Source: Hyphomicrobiales bacterium (GTDB lineage Bacteria > Pseudomonadota > Alphaproteobacteria > Rhizobiales > Methyloligellaceae). From it: 52,658 nt of DNA. A program made the translations under genes and the position numbers. The stretch is taken from NCBI GenBank assembly GCA_021775555.1, contig JAJFHP010000018.1, forward strand, positions 1-52,658, read 5' to 3'. This document shows positions 36,826 through 45,591 of the stretch, piece by piece (within the stretch, counting starts at the first letter, position 1; each line of letters opens with the position of its first letter). Under the pieces are notes generated by a model, which saw only the letters and a program-made list of their open reading frames with translations, was not told the DNA's origin and did no database searches.

Positions 36826-38595
36826 CTACCCGGTCAGTGCATCAGCCATATCTGACGTCACCCAACCCCCGCCAGCGATGACAGATTTTGCCAGCCCCGG
36901 TGCTTGGATGGCATGGTTTTCCGCATAGTAACGCGCCAGAGTGATTGCACTCACCGGGCCGCTTTCATTGCGCCCCTGTTTCAATGCACCCCTGGCGATA
37001 TAGACAGCACTACTTGTGATTCCGAAAAGCCGCATATAGGCACTCGCCCCTGCAAGCGCGATTGAAACTTCATCCCCCATAACTCCAAGAAGAAAGGTGG
37101 AGGCTTCCTCCAGTGCTGATACGGCATCCTCAAGTCGCGAAGCCGTGTCGCCAAATTCAGGCAAATTGGACGCGGCGACATCGGCAATGGTTTCGCGCAA
37201 TGACGCAATATGTGTCCGCACTGCTTGCCCGCCATCCACTGACAGTTTGCGCGCCACCAAATCGATAGCCTGGATGCCATTGGTGCCTTCATAGATGGGT
37301 GCAATCCGGGCATCGCGAAAATGCTGGGCTGCACCGGTTTCCTCCACATAACCCATTCCACCATGAACCTGGATGCCCTCAGACGCCACCTCGACACCCA
37401 TGTCGGTCGAAAAAGCTTTGGCAACGGGCGTTAGCAAGCTAGCCATGGCATGTGCATCCACGCGCGTTTTCTCATCGCTTGAGCGCTCTGCAATGTCGAT
37501 CATCCTCGCTGTCATGAAACAGATTGCGCGCGAGGCAGCAGTTTTGGATTTCATGGAAAGCAGCATGCGCCTGACATCAGGGTGCGCAATGATCGCCGTC
37601 TCATTGCCTTGCGCATCGCAGCCCTGTTTGCGCTCGCGGGCAAACTCGAGCGCCTGCTGAAAGGCACGCTCGGCAATGGCCGCCCCTTGCACACCCACAG
37701 CCAACCGGGCCCGGTTCATCATCGTGAACATGGCCGCAAGACCGCGGGTTTCCTGACCCACCAGCCAACCCCTCGCACCCCCATTGTCACCCATCTGCAT
37801 AACGCAGGTGGGGCTGGCATGAATGCCCAATTTATGTTCAAGGGAGATGCAGTGAATATCGTTTCGCTCAACCGTTGAATCATCTGAATTTATGAGATTT
37901 TTTGGCACCAGAAAAAGTGATATTCCGCCTGTTCCGGACGGCGCATCGGGCGTACGCGCAAGCACCAGATGTATGATATTTTCAACCAGGTCATGCTCAC
38001 CGAAAGTGATGAATATCTTTGTGCCGGATACCAGGTAGCTGCCATCATCCTGGGGCACGGCCATTGTTTTCAGCGTGCTTAGATCTGACCCTGCATGGGT
38101 CTCCGTAAGCTGCATGGTGCCTGCCCATTCGCCCGATACCATCTTCGGCAAATAGGCTTGTTTCAATTCATCAGAACCAAACTGCGCAATGGTCTCGACC
38201 GCCCCTTGCGTCAGCATCGGATTGAGCGCGAAGGACATGCTGGCCGACTGCCACATCTCGTTGGCAGCCATGGATACCAGGACCGGCAGCCCCTGCCCGC
38301 CATGTTCATCAGGACATGCAAGACCGCCCCACCCGGCCTCGCACCATTGGTCGTAAACCTCACGCCAGCCCCCGGGCATTTGCACTTCGCCGTCCTTCAG
38401 GCTTGCCCCCTCTTCATCGCCCTGGCGGTTCAATGGTGCGATACGCTCCGAGGCAAACTTGCCGGCCTCTTCCAGGATGGCGGTCACGAGATCAGGATCA
38501 AGCTCGCCCATAAGCCCTTCGTCAATGAGATCTGACAACCCGGCGATATCGTTGAGGGCCAAGGTAATATCCAAGACAGGAGCTTTGTAAGTCAT
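36826..38595 (-). CDS. Acyl-CoA dehydrogenase with extra C-terminal domain (DmdC/FadE-like)
   Basis: 589 residues, longer than ordinary acyl-CoA dehydrogenases. Besides the standard fold (QLTETHAGSDLSTLKT, GIQVHGGMGYVEETGA) it has a catalytic Glu at about 436 in IYEGTNGIQ and an extra C-terminal helical domain of about 130 residues. This plan fits the family of DmdC, 3-methylmercaptopropanoyl-CoA dehydrogenase of the DMSP demethylation pathway, and of long-chain relatives; sequence by eye cannot choose. The start MTYKAPVLDI is family-like. It is the first gene of its run, divergent from the Sua5-type gene. Confidence 0.92.
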   Translation of the reverse strand: MTYKAPVLDITLALNDIAGLSDLIDEGLMGELDPDLVTAILEEAGKFASERIAPLNRQGDEEGASLKDGEVQMPGGWREVYDQWCEAGWGGLACPDEHGGQGLPVLVSMAANEMWQSASMSFALNPMLTQGAVETIAQFGSDELKQAYLPKMVSGEWAGTMQLTETHAGSDLSTLKTMAVPQDDGSYLVSGTKIFITFGEHDLVENIIHLVLARTPDAPSGTGGISLFLVPKNLINSDDSTVERNDIHCISLEHKLGIHASPTCVMQMGDNGGARGWLVGQETRGLAAMFTMMNRARLAVGVQGAAIAERAFQQALEFARERKQGCDAQGNETAIIAHPDVRRMLLSMKSKTAASRAICFMTARMIDIAERSSDEKTRVDAHAMASLLTPVAKAFSTDMGVEVASEGIQVHGGMGYVEETGAAQHFRDARIAPIYEGTNGIQAIDLVARKLSVDGGQAVRTHIASLRETIADVAASNLPEFGDTASRLEDAVSALEEASTFLLGVMGDEVSIALAGASAYMRLFGITSSAVYIARGALKQGRNESGPVSAITLARYYAENHAIQAPGLAKSVIAGGGWVTSDMADALTG

Positions 38596-38686
38596 TGACT
38601 GGTGCCGTTTACTGGATTGGTGTTCTCAAGGTAATTTCAGTACCACAATTGCATGATTGCGTAGGCCATGCGACCTAAAGGCCGCC

Positions 38687-39643
38687 ATGACAATTGTACC
38701 TGCAACGCACTCTTCAATCCAACAGGCTGCCAAGATGCTTGTGCAAGGTGACGTGGTCGCCTTTCCCACTGAAACCGTCTATGGGCTCGGCGCCGATGCC
38801 ACCAATGCGGACGCAGTGCTGCGTATTTACGAGATGAAGAGCAGACCCCGCTTCAATCCGTTGATCGCCCATGTGGCGGATCGCGAGAACGCAGAAATGC
38901 ATGGCGAGTTCAATGATGCATCCTGCATACTGTCAGACGCCTTCTGGCCCGGCCCACTGACGATTGTTCTCAACAAACGTGCCAACAGCAAAATTTGCGA
39001 CCTGGTCTCTGCCGGGCTTGAAACGATTGCGCTGCGTGTTCCGGCAAATGAAATCGCGCAAGAATTGCTGCATACCGCCGGATGCCCAGTCGCTGCACCC
39101 AGCGCCAACAAGGCCGGCCATGTCAGCCCAACCATGGCGGCTCATGTTGCGGCCGATCTGGGCAATGGCCCCGGGATGATCCTTGATGGGGGCGATGCCT
39201 CGCTCGGGCTTGAATCAACCGTTGTGGACCTGAGCGGGCCCGAACCCTTGCTTCTTCGGCCCGGTGGTATCCCTCGCAAGGCCATTGAGGATGTCCTTGG
39301 GGCGACCCTGGGAGATGCGCTGCCCAGCGATCAGCCAACATCACCGGGACAGCTGGCGAGCCATTACGCACCAAGGGCGCATTTGCGACTGGATGCCACG
39401 ATGGTGGAACCAGACGAAGCTTTGCTGGCGTTCGGCCAGAACCCGCTTCCGTCGGATGGCCCGATGGTCAATCTCAGCTCACATGGTGATCTTCGCGAGG
39501 CGGCAACCCGGCTGTTCGCTGCGCTCCGCGAACTCGATGCGAGCGGATGCGAGGACATCGCCGTTATGCCCATACCCGTTGAAGGACTGGGCGAGGCCAT
39601 CAATGACCGCCTTGCCCGGGCAGCTGCACCACGCGGGCGATAA
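38687..39643 (+). CDS. L-threonylcarbamoyladenylate synthase, long Sua5 type
   Basis: 318 residues. The YrdC-like domain at residues 10-200 shows VVAFPTETVYGLGADATN, KSRPRFNPLIAHV, FWPGPLTIVL and CPVAAPSANKAGHVSPT; LRPGGIPR ends it. A further Sua5 domain of about 110 residues follows (PGQLASHYAPRAHLRL onwards). It makes threonylcarbamoyl-AMP for the t6A37 modification of tRNA. AAAGG precedes the ATG at 38687. It is divergent from the dehydrogenase gene and convergent with the Cys-rich peptide gene. Confidence 0.95.
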   Translation: MTIVPATHSSIQQAAKMLVQGDVVAFPTETVYGLGADATNADAVLRIYEMKSRPRFNPLIAHVADRENAEMHGEFNDASCILSDAFWPGPLTIVLNKRANSKICDLVSAGLETIALRVPANEIAQELLHTAGCPVAAPSANKAGHVSPTMAAHVAADLGNGPGMILDGGDASLGLESTVVDLSGPEPLLLRPGGIPRKAIEDVLGATLGDALPSDQPTSPGQLASHYAPRAHLRLDATMVEPDEALLAFGQNPLPSDGPMVNLSSHGDLREAATRLFAALRELDASGCEDIAVMPIPVEGLGEAINDRLARAAAPRGR

Positions 39644-39652
39644 AGAGCCGCC

Positions 39653-39955
39653 TCAGCATCCCCGGCAAATATTGTACCAGCAACCTCTCATGCACAGCAC
39701 AAAGCTCCGGCGGCAGCCCGGTCCGTAGCAATTTATCCGGTAAGCATTGTAGCAATCATTGCGGCACCAGGTGCAATCACGCCGGCAGTAATAGCCCGCC
39801 TGCTTGACGATGGGGCTGAAGTTACGCACGCCTGTGCCAAATTGTTCCAGAGATGTCATGCTGACGGGTGTTGGCGATAGAGATATATCCCCCGCCCCTG
39901 CAGGTCCCGCAATCATCATTAATGACAAACACAGCAAAAAGAGCTTTCTACCCAT
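39653..39955 (-). CDS. Exported cysteine-rich small protein, family unknown
   Basis: 100 residues. The ATG at 39955 has GGGAGG about 6 bases upstream and opens a classical signal peptide (MGRKLFLLCLSLMMIAGPAG). The mature protein has a Ser/Thr-rich linker, then ten cysteines within its last 46 residues, in motifs CRRDCTWCRNDC, NCYGPGCRR, LCMRGC and ICRGC. Such spacing points to disulfide bonding after export or to metal binding. It lies antisense between the Sua5-type and FAD-dehydrogenase genes. I recognise no family. The strong ribosome site and signal peptide make it a credible gene. Confidence 0.75.
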   Translation of the reverse strand: MGRKLFLLCLSLMMIAGPAGAGDISLSPTPVSMTSLEQFGTGVRNFSPIVKQAGYYCRRDCTWCRNDCYNAYRINCYGPGCRRSFVLCMRGCWYNICRGC

Positions 39956-40079
39956 ATCAACCTCCCATTGCATCGGGTCAGGGGAATAGATTAACAGATG
40001 ATCCCGGCTTTATTGTGCAGATTGTGGCTCCCGGTCACCGGGCTGGCGATTTTAAAAGACCTCAAAGGGATCATCCGCT

Positions 40080-41498
40080 TTGACCACTCTTTCCAATGAG
40101 CTTCTCGATCAATTCACCGCCATTGTCGGTGACGCGAATGCGGTGCGTGATCCGGGTGAGATGGCTGCCTATCTGGTCGAGTTGCGCCATCTCTATACAG
40201 GTAAGGCCTCCCTGGTTCTGCGCCCAGGTTCAACAATAGAAGTTTCCCAAATCCTCACATTGGCCAATGAAACCGGCACGGCAGTTGTCCCCCAAGGAGG
40301 CAATACAGGCCTCGTCGGCGGGCAAATCCCGTTCGATGGCGGAGACGAGATTGTCATCTCCCTTTCACGCATGAATGCAATCCACTCCATAGATCCCGAG
40401 GGCAACACAATGACGGTCGATGCGGGGGTTATCCTGGACCAGGCCCAGACCGCGGCAGATCAGGTGGGACGGTTGTTCCCGTTATCGCTGGCGTCGGAAG
40501 GCAGCTGCCAGATCGGCGGCAATCTCTCGACCAATGCCGGAGGCACGGCCATGCTGGCCTATGGCAACGCCCGCGACATGGTGCTGGGTCTGGAAGTGGT
40601 TTTGGCGGACGGGCGCATCTGGGAAGGCTTGCGCACCTTGCGCAAAGACAACACCGGGTACGATCTGAAAGACCTTTTTATAGGGGCTGAAGGCACGCTC
40701 GGCATCATCACCGGTGCGGTCCTGAAACTTTTTCCAAAGCCGGAAGAACGCTCCACCGCCTTTACCGGGCTCAAAAGCGTGGAAGATGCCGCTCGGTTTT
40801 TCGGTCTTGCCCGGCAAGCGGCCGGTGGATTCCTGACTGCGTTCGAGCTTATTCCACGCTTCGGCATCGAAATGGTGCTCAAACATGGCAGCCAGGTGCG
40901 CCATCCATTGAGTGAAGAATATGAATGGTATGTTCTGATTGAGCTGATGGGACTGGAAGCAACAGGGGCAACCAGCACCACGCTGGAAAACCTGCTGGAG
41001 GAGTCTCTGGAGGAAGAAACAATTCTGGATGCGGTGATCGCGTCATCCATTGCACAAAGCAATGAAATCTGGCGCCTGCGTGGTCTCATGTCCGAAGTGC
41101 AGAGCCTTGAGGGTGGATCGATCAAGCATGACGTTTCAGTACCCATTGCTCGCATCCCTGAGTTTATCAACCGGGCGAATGACCTGGTGGAAGTGATGGT
41201 GCCGGGTTCACGTCCCGTACCCTTCGGTCATTATGGAGATGGCAACATCCATTATAATGTCAGCCAGCCCGTGGAGATGGACAGAGCCATTTTCATGGCG
41301 CAATGGGACACTGTTTGCGCCGGCGTGCACGAGATCGTACTCGACCTGAAAGGCTCCATCAGTGCTGAACATGGCATCGGGCGGATGAAGCGTGAGACGC
41401 TGGCCAAAGTCAAAAGCGAGGTTGAGCTCGATATGATGCGGCAAATCAAATCCCTGTTCGACCCGAACGGCATCCTCAATCCGGGCAAAGTGCTCTGA
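40080..41498 (+). CDS. FAD-linked oxidase, GlcD/D-2-hydroxyacid dehydrogenase type
   Basis: 472 residues of the FAD_binding_4/FAD-oxidase_C family. The FAD-binding stretch reads VVPQGGNTGLVGGQIP, followed by GSCQIGGNLSTNAGG and GAEGTLGIITGAVLKLFP; the metal site is in HYGDGNIHYN and SAEHGIGRMKRE. Members oxidise D-lactate, glycolate or D-2-hydroxyglutarate and pass electrons to a quinone or ETF. The start is TTG at 40080 with AAAGGGA about 10 bases before it. Its stop overlaps the GNAT ATG (TGATG), so the two are coupled. Confidence 0.93.
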   Translation: MTTLSNELLDQFTAIVGDANAVRDPGEMAAYLVELRHLYTGKASLVLRPGSTIEVSQILTLANETGTAVVPQGGNTGLVGGQIPFDGGDEIVISLSRMNAIHSIDPEGNTMTVDAGVILDQAQTAADQVGRLFPLSLASEGSCQIGGNLSTNAGGTAMLAYGNARDMVLGLEVVLADGRIWEGLRTLRKDNTGYDLKDLFIGAEGTLGIITGAVLKLFPKPEERSTAFTGLKSVEDAARFFGLARQAAGGFLTAFELIPRFGIEMVLKHGSQVRHPLSEEYEWYVLIELMGLEATGATSTTLENLLEESLEEETILDAVIASSIAQSNEIWRLRGLMSEVQSLEGGSIKHDVSVPIARIPEFINRANDLVEVMVPGSRPVPFGHYGDGNIHYNVSQPVEMDRAIFMAQWDTVCAGVHEIVLDLKGSISAEHGIGRMKRETLAKVKSEVELDMMRQIKSLFDPNGILNPGKVL

Positions 41499-41944
41499 TG
41501 CCTGATCTGGACATCCGGGAAATCAACGATGAAGATGTTGATGACGTCGCAGCGCTGTGGGAGCGGTGTGGACTGACCCGTCCCTGGAATGATCCGGTAT
41601 CGGATATCACCTTCGCCCGCAAATCGGAAAACACAACGCTGCTCGTCGGGCGCATGGATGACGAGATCGTCGCCAGCGCCATGGTCGGGCATGATGGCCA
41701 TCGCGGCACGGTTTACTATGTCAGCGTAAATCCAGACATTCGGGGCAAGGGCTTTGGCCGCAGCATTATGGCCGCGGCAGAAGACTGGTTGCGCGGGCGG
41801 GGGGCTTGGAAACTCAACCTCCTTGTGCGCACCGAAAATGCGTCCGTTATCAATTTTTATGAAGCTTTGGGATATGAGCGCGAGGAACGGGTGAACCTTG
41901 CCAAATGGATTGACCCTTCCAGAAAGCCCGAAAATCAGGACTGA
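41498..41944 (+). CDS. GNAT-family acetyltransferase (YpeA-like)
   Basis: 148 residues. The acetyl-CoA loop reads VNPDIRGKGFGRSIM, preceded by the beta strand VYYVSV; ENASVINFYEALGYE is the usual GNAT end. The N-terminal ALWERCGLTRPWNDP matches the YpeA branch. Substrate unknown; such enzymes acetylate small amines or protein N-termini in the cytosol. Its ATG overlaps the stop of the FAD dehydrogenase by one base. Confidence 0.92.
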   Translation: MPDLDIREINDEDVDDVAALWERCGLTRPWNDPVSDITFARKSENTTLLVGRMDDEIVASAMVGHDGHRGTVYYVSVNPDIRGKGFGRSIMAAAEDWLRGRGAWKLNLLVRTENASVINFYEALGYEREERVNLAKWIDPSRKPENQD

Positions 41945-41954
41945 ATTATTCCCC

Positions 41955-42635
41955 TCATAACAGATTACCCTGAAGCGGTTCGAGCACCTCAGGAAGGTCG
42001 TTGGCGGGGTTATTGATCCTGGGGTGAACCTCAACCGCTTCAAGTAAATCGTCCTCGGCGGGTTTCAGAAACTCTCCCACATCGTCTGGTGTAAGCCGCT
42101 TGCAATCGAGCCAGGCGTCGAACTGCTCCGGATCAAGAATAACCGGCATACGATTATGCAGGGGTGAGACGGTAGCATTGGCCTCAGTCGTCAGGATGAC
42201 GGCCGATTCAACTTCGCTGCCATCGGGCCCCTGCCAGTGCTCCCACAGTCCTGCAAAAGCCAGCAGGCCCTCATCTTCCCGTTTCATATAGAATGGCCGC
42301 TTGGACCCTTTCGGGCCAGTCCACTCAATAAAGCCATCCGCCGGGACCAGACAGCGGCGATGGCGCATGGCGGCGCGGAAAGAGGGTTTCCCGGCCGCCG
42401 TTTCACTGCGCGCATTGATAATCGTTGTAAATTCTCCTGGATCCTTGACCCATGACGGCACCAGCCCCCAGCGCAGCAGCACCAACTCCCGCGCACCACT
42501 GCTGCCCATCCGCACAACGGCAATGGGCTGGGTTGGCGCGATGTTATGGCGCGGCGGAAAGTTTGGATGGTTCACATAGCCAAAGGTGGCGCGAATGACC
42601 TCAGGGTCTGAAACAAGTGTGAAGCGGGAACACAT
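41955..42635 (-). CDS. SOS response-associated peptidase (SRAP/YedK/HMCES family)
   Basis: 226 residues. The catalytic Cys follows the initiator Met (MCSRFTLVSD), which requires removal of Met1 and fixes the start at 42635. Further family marks are PPRHNIAPTQPIAVV, WGLVPSW, INARSET, RRCLVPADGFIEW and the His in HNRMPVIL. The protein forms a covalent crosslink with abasic sites in single-stranded DNA and shields them. An open frame continues back to 42671 but cannot be the start. It converges on the GNAT gene. Confidence 0.95.
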   Translation of the reverse strand: MCSRFTLVSDPEVIRATFGYVNHPNFPPRHNIAPTQPIAVVRMGSSGARELVLLRWGLVPSWVKDPGEFTTIINARSETAAGKPSFRAAMRHRRCLVPADGFIEWTGPKGSKRPFYMKREDEGLLAFAGLWEHWQGPDGSEVESAVILTTEANATVSPLHNRMPVILDPEQFDAWLDCKRLTPDDVGEFLKPAEDDLLEAVEVHPRINNPANDLPEVLEPLQGNLL

Positions 42636-42748
42636 AAAGCGGAGATAACACAAAAAGATTGAATACGGCACGGACGGTAAGCCTTTGGAAACCCTTATCC
42701 GCCACCCTTCAACACTGGTTTGTGGTTGTGCAGTTGTGGTGAGTTTCC

Positions 42749-43354
42749 ATGTCCAAGTCGTCAGTTCAGTTGCGTGTTGTCGCGTCGAATGACAATGATT
42801 TTGCTCGCGAGAACCTTGTGAGAGCCTTCAAGAATTCTATGACGGAGCATCTTCGAGCCCACACCAAGGGTACGAATGTCAATGCGGACACACTTCTCAC
42901 AACCGATTATCTTAATCATTTCAATGAGATAATTATGCTTCTGGAACTCGTGCCCTCCGCACCGTCCCAATTTTCGGCCGAGCTCTCCGAATGGCAGCAT
43001 GAATCATACGAAGAGCATTTCACTCACTCCGGCTTCCGCGACAAGGAGCTTGCGATCATCTGTTATCGCAACGCGCCCGAAGAGGTGCGCCGAGCGTTTG
43101 ATTCGTCGGTAGCCGATATGGAGCAGGAGATGGTGTTGATGCTTCAGCAGGTTCAGGAGAAAATAGGCGCGGGAGACACCGCCGGTCTGTCCCAATTTTG
43201 CAATGACGCAATTCCACGTCTGCAGGATCTCTTGCAGATCACGGCGGGTATCGTGAACGGTTCCATCTCTGATGGCCCCGAAGTCATTAAGGATGACACA
43301 GCAAAGCATGAGAAAGCGGACGTCCAGTCAGCTGTGGACGCGCTGTTCGACTAA
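42749..43354 (+). CDS. Unknown helical protein with a CheY-binding-like C-terminal tail
   Basis: 201 residues, not assigned to a family. It is mostly alpha-helical by composition, with a central segment (DYLNHFNEIIMLLELVPSAP) and a long amphipathic helix around SVADMEQEMVLMLQQVQEKI. A Ser/Asp/Lys-rich linker leads to the end DVQSAVDALFD, which resembles the short acidic helix that CheZ (C-terminus) and FliM (N-terminus) use to bind phosphorylated CheY. There is no signal peptide, so it is cytosolic. It may act with a response regulator, but no chemotaxis gene is near. The start at 42749 follows GTGAG. Confidence 0.75.
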   Translation: MSKSSVQLRVVASNDNDFARENLVRAFKNSMTEHLRAHTKGTNVNADTLLTTDYLNHFNEIIMLLELVPSAPSQFSAELSEWQHESYEEHFTHSGFRDKELAIICYRNAPEEVRRAFDSSVADMEQEMVLMLQQVQEKIGAGDTAGLSQFCNDAIPRLQDLLQITAGIVNGSISDGPEVIKDDTAKHEKADVQSAVDALFD

Positions 43355-43414
43355 GGTAATATGGCGTTTCTTTTTAACCGGCACGAGCCGTGACCGGTGC
43401 TGAAGCGCCGTCTC

Positions 43415-43870
43415 ATGGAAAAACCCGAAATAGACAAGCCACAATGGCCCCGCGCCGCAGCAAGCGCCGCGATTTTCCGTGATGGCAAGATATTGCTCGC
43501 CCAGCGTTCCAAACCTCCACTCAGGGGTGTCTGGAGCTTGCCTGGCGGACATATCGAACCCGGCGAGAAAGCGCATCAGGCCGCCCTCCGGGAGTTGCGT
43601 GAAGAAACGGGCATCACCGCCGATCTCTACGGAGTGGCTGACGTTGCAGACGTGATATTGCATCACGATGATGGATCCTTGCGCGCGCACTATGTCATCA
43701 ACGTCTTTTTTGGCGTCTGGCTGGATGGCGATGCCAGACCGGATAGCGACTGTATGGCGGTCGAATGGGTGGACCATTCAAAACTGTCAGAACGCTCCAT
43801 GACGCAAGGCACCGCGGCCATTATCGAACGCGCGGCTGGCCTGCTCGAGGACACTGCTCAAAACTCTTGA
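43415..43870 (+). CDS. NUDIX hydrolase
   Basis: 151 residues. A complete Nudix box G-x5-E-x7-REUxEExGU is present as [20 protein letters not shown] followed by ETGI. Preceding [19 protein letters not shown] is typical of ADP-ribose or (d)NTP pyrophosphatases. Substrate unknown. The ATG at 43415 begins MEKPEIDK; an in-frame GTG at 43397 is possible. Neighbours are an unknown cytosolic protein and the DUF3179 protein. Confidence 0.93.
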   Translation: MEKPEIDKPQWPRAAASAAIFRDGKILLAQRSKPPLRGVWSLPGGHIEPGEKAHQAALRELREETGITADLYGVADVADVILHHDDGSLRAHYVINVFFGVWLDGDARPDSDCMAVEWVDHSKLSERSMTQGTAAIIERAAGLLEDTAQNS

Positions 43871-43947
43871 AAATTTTGGGCGTTCACGAACATTTCAGGG
43901 TGTGTGACTGGCGGCCACTCCTGTGCAAGGTCATACTCATCAGTGCT

Positions 43948-44964
43948 ATGCACAATTACTCACCCCCCCCCCTCCGGCTCCTTGTCGCCCTGCTTGCCTT
44001 GTTCGCAATCCTGGCCGCCTCCCTACCCGCTGGTGCAACCCCGGCATTGTGGCGCATCGAAGGGTGGAGAAAGACGGATTTCAACCAAACGTCCGTGGAC
44101 TTCGCAGAAATCATGTCTGGCGGGCCACCAAAGGACGGAATTCCCTCCATTGATAAACCGAAATTTGTTGATCTCGACAAACTGTCCGGCCTCGGTGTAA
44201 CGGAGCCTGTCATCGGCCTTGAGATTAATGGCGATGCGCGTGCCTACCCGCTCGGCATCCTGATCTGGCACGAGATTGTCAATGATGTGGTTGGCGGAAC
44301 GCCGGTCGCGGTCACATATTGCCCATTATGCAATTCAGCTGTCGTATTCGATAGGCGCCTTGAGGGCAAACTGCTGGAATTCGGCACCACAGGAAAGCTG
44401 CGCAATTCCGATATGGTGATGTATGACCGGCAGACGGAGAGCTGGTGGCAGCAATTTATCGGCAAGGCCATTGTGGGTGAGCTGAACGGCAAGGAGCTCA
44501 AAGGCATACCGGCCCGGCTTGAATCGTTTGAAAACTTCAAGGCGCGCCACCCCAGCGGTAAGGTTCTCGTGCCAAATGACGAGAATATGCGCCGATATGG
44601 CTACACCCCCTATACCGGGTATGACAGCGCCTCCAGACCGTTTCTTTACAATGGCGAGATGCCCAAGGACATCAACCCCATGGCCCGGGTGGTCGTGGTC
44701 GAGACCGATGGGAAACCGCAGGCGGTCACTTTGGAATTGCTGCGCAAAAAAGGCGAAGTCACACTTGGGGACATCTCATTGACATGGAAGAAAGGTCAGA
44801 ATTCTGCTCTCGACTCGCGTGAAATCTCAAAGGGCCGGGACGTAGGGAATGTTGTTGCGCAGCGCAAATCTTCCGGAGGCCTGAAGGATGTTGTGTATGA
44901 TGTCACCTTCGCATTTGTCTTCCATGCGTTTCACCCAACGCAGCAAATCGTAAAAGCGAACTGA
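43948..44964 (+). CDS. DUF3179-family exported protein
   Basis: 338 residues. The ATG at 43948 starts a signal peptide (hydrophobic LLVALLALFAILAASLPAGA) preceded by a poly-C tract that encodes Pro-Pro-Pro. The DUF3179 core shows RAYPLGILIWHEIVNDVVGG, TYCPLCNSAVVFDRR, LRNSDMVMYDRQTESWWQQF and RRYGYTPYTGYD. The two Cys of YCPLCN could bind metal or form a disulfide after export. Function unknown. The open frame reaches back to 43765 inside the NUDIX gene but that part is not coding. No clear ribosome site is seen. Confidence 0.87.
   Translation: MHNYSPPPLRLLVALLALFAILAASLPAGATPALWRIEGWRKTDFNQTSVDFAEIMSGGPPKDGIPSIDKPKFVDLDKLSGLGVTEPVIGLEINGDARAYPLGILIWHEIVNDVVGGTPVAVTYCPLCNSAVVFDRRLEGKLLEFGTTGKLRNSDMVMYDRQTESWWQQFIGKAIVGELNGKELKGIPARLESFENFKARHPSGKVLVPNDENMRRYGYTPYTGYDSASRPFLYNGEMPKDINPMARVVVVETDGKPQAVTLELLRKKGEVTLGDISLTWKKGQNSALDSREISKGRDVGNVVAQRKSSGGLKDVVYDVTFAFVFHAFHPTQQIVKAN
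43963..43972. repeat. Run of ten C residues in the DUF3179 N-terminal coding region
   Basis: Ten consecutive C residues at codons 6-9 of the DUF3179 gene, just before the hydrophobic part of the signal peptide. It is the longest mononucleotide run I noticed. A one-base change would shift the frame and abolish the protein. Confidence 0.9.
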
Positions 44965-45025
44965 CCAGTCCCTTATGTCTGTGAACCGCCTAGCGGTGGG
45001 CATAATTCTACGCTACGAGAGGCGC

Positions 45026-45433
45026 ATGTATCGCTTTGCCATGAAATCCCGCATCAAGAAGTTGTCGATGGCCATATGCGCATGCCTGATTTTCAGCATG
45101 CCATTCACTGCTCGCGCGCAACTGAACCAGGATGACCGCCCTTACGATGACAAGCTGTTGCGGCTGTCCGAAATACTGGGCGCAATCCATTATTTACGGG
45201 AGTTGTGCGGCGCAGCTGAAGGCCAGGTCTGGCGCAAGCAGATGCAGGTAATCATTGAATCTGAAGGCACGACCGCCATCCGACGGGCTAAGCTGGTGAA
45301 GGGATTCAACAAGGGATACCGCGGATACCGGCGTACATACCGCTCCTGCACCGAACCGGCAAAAACCGCTATCGATCTTTTCATGGACGAAGGCGCAGCG
45401 CTTACGGACCTCATACTGAAAGAAAATGAGTAG
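45026..45433 (+). CDS. TIGR02301-like exported protein
   Basis: 135 residues from the ATG at 45026, which has GAGAGG just upstream; ATG at 45041 is also in frame. The N-terminus holds a signal peptide (KKLSMAICACLIFSMPFTAR, cleavage after RAQ). The mature part YDDKLLRLSEILGAIHYLRELC with GYRGYRRTYRSCTEPA matches the conserved rhizobial family TIGR02301, of unknown function, with two cysteines likely bonded. It lies downstream of DUF3179 and is probably periplasmic. Confidence 0.85.
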   Translation: MYRFAMKSRIKKLSMAICACLIFSMPFTARAQLNQDDRPYDDKLLRLSEILGAIHYLRELCGAAEGQVWRKQMQVIIESEGTTAIRRAKLVKGFNKGYRGYRRTYRSCTEPAKTAIDLFMDEGAALTDLILKENE

Positions 45434-45460
45434 GCTTAATGGCCATAAATTTGCATACGG

Positions 45461-45473
45461 ATTAACCGTTAAT
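45461..45473. promoter_or_regulatory. 13-bp palindrome ATTAACCGTTAAT
   Basis: A perfect palindrome with 6-bp arms around one base, 119 bases before the 80-residue ORF. A close variant (TTAAACCGTTA at 45869-45879) lies before the next gene, 45912. The TTAACC half resembles a CtrA half-site, but the usual TTAA-N7-TTAA spacing is absent. Confidence 0.35.
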
Positions 45474-45591
45474 GCAGCCCGTTCAACCCATCCGCGAACA
45501 CCGGTGCTAAGACAATTGCACGACAACAAGTGATGAAACACTGGTGGCACCGGGGCCGGTTGCCAGATCGTAAAACGGGTTCGCGATCAAA

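Noticed and set aside
35438-36928. Long open frame (496 codons) on the plus strand
   Set aside because: It runs antisense through the CoA-transferase end, xseB and the HDAC-like gene, all of which are well supported; it is a shadow of high-GC codon bias.
40030-40042. CCCGGTCACCGGG palindrome before the FAD dehydrogenase gene
   Set aside because: Short GC-rich arms occur by chance in this composition; no further support.
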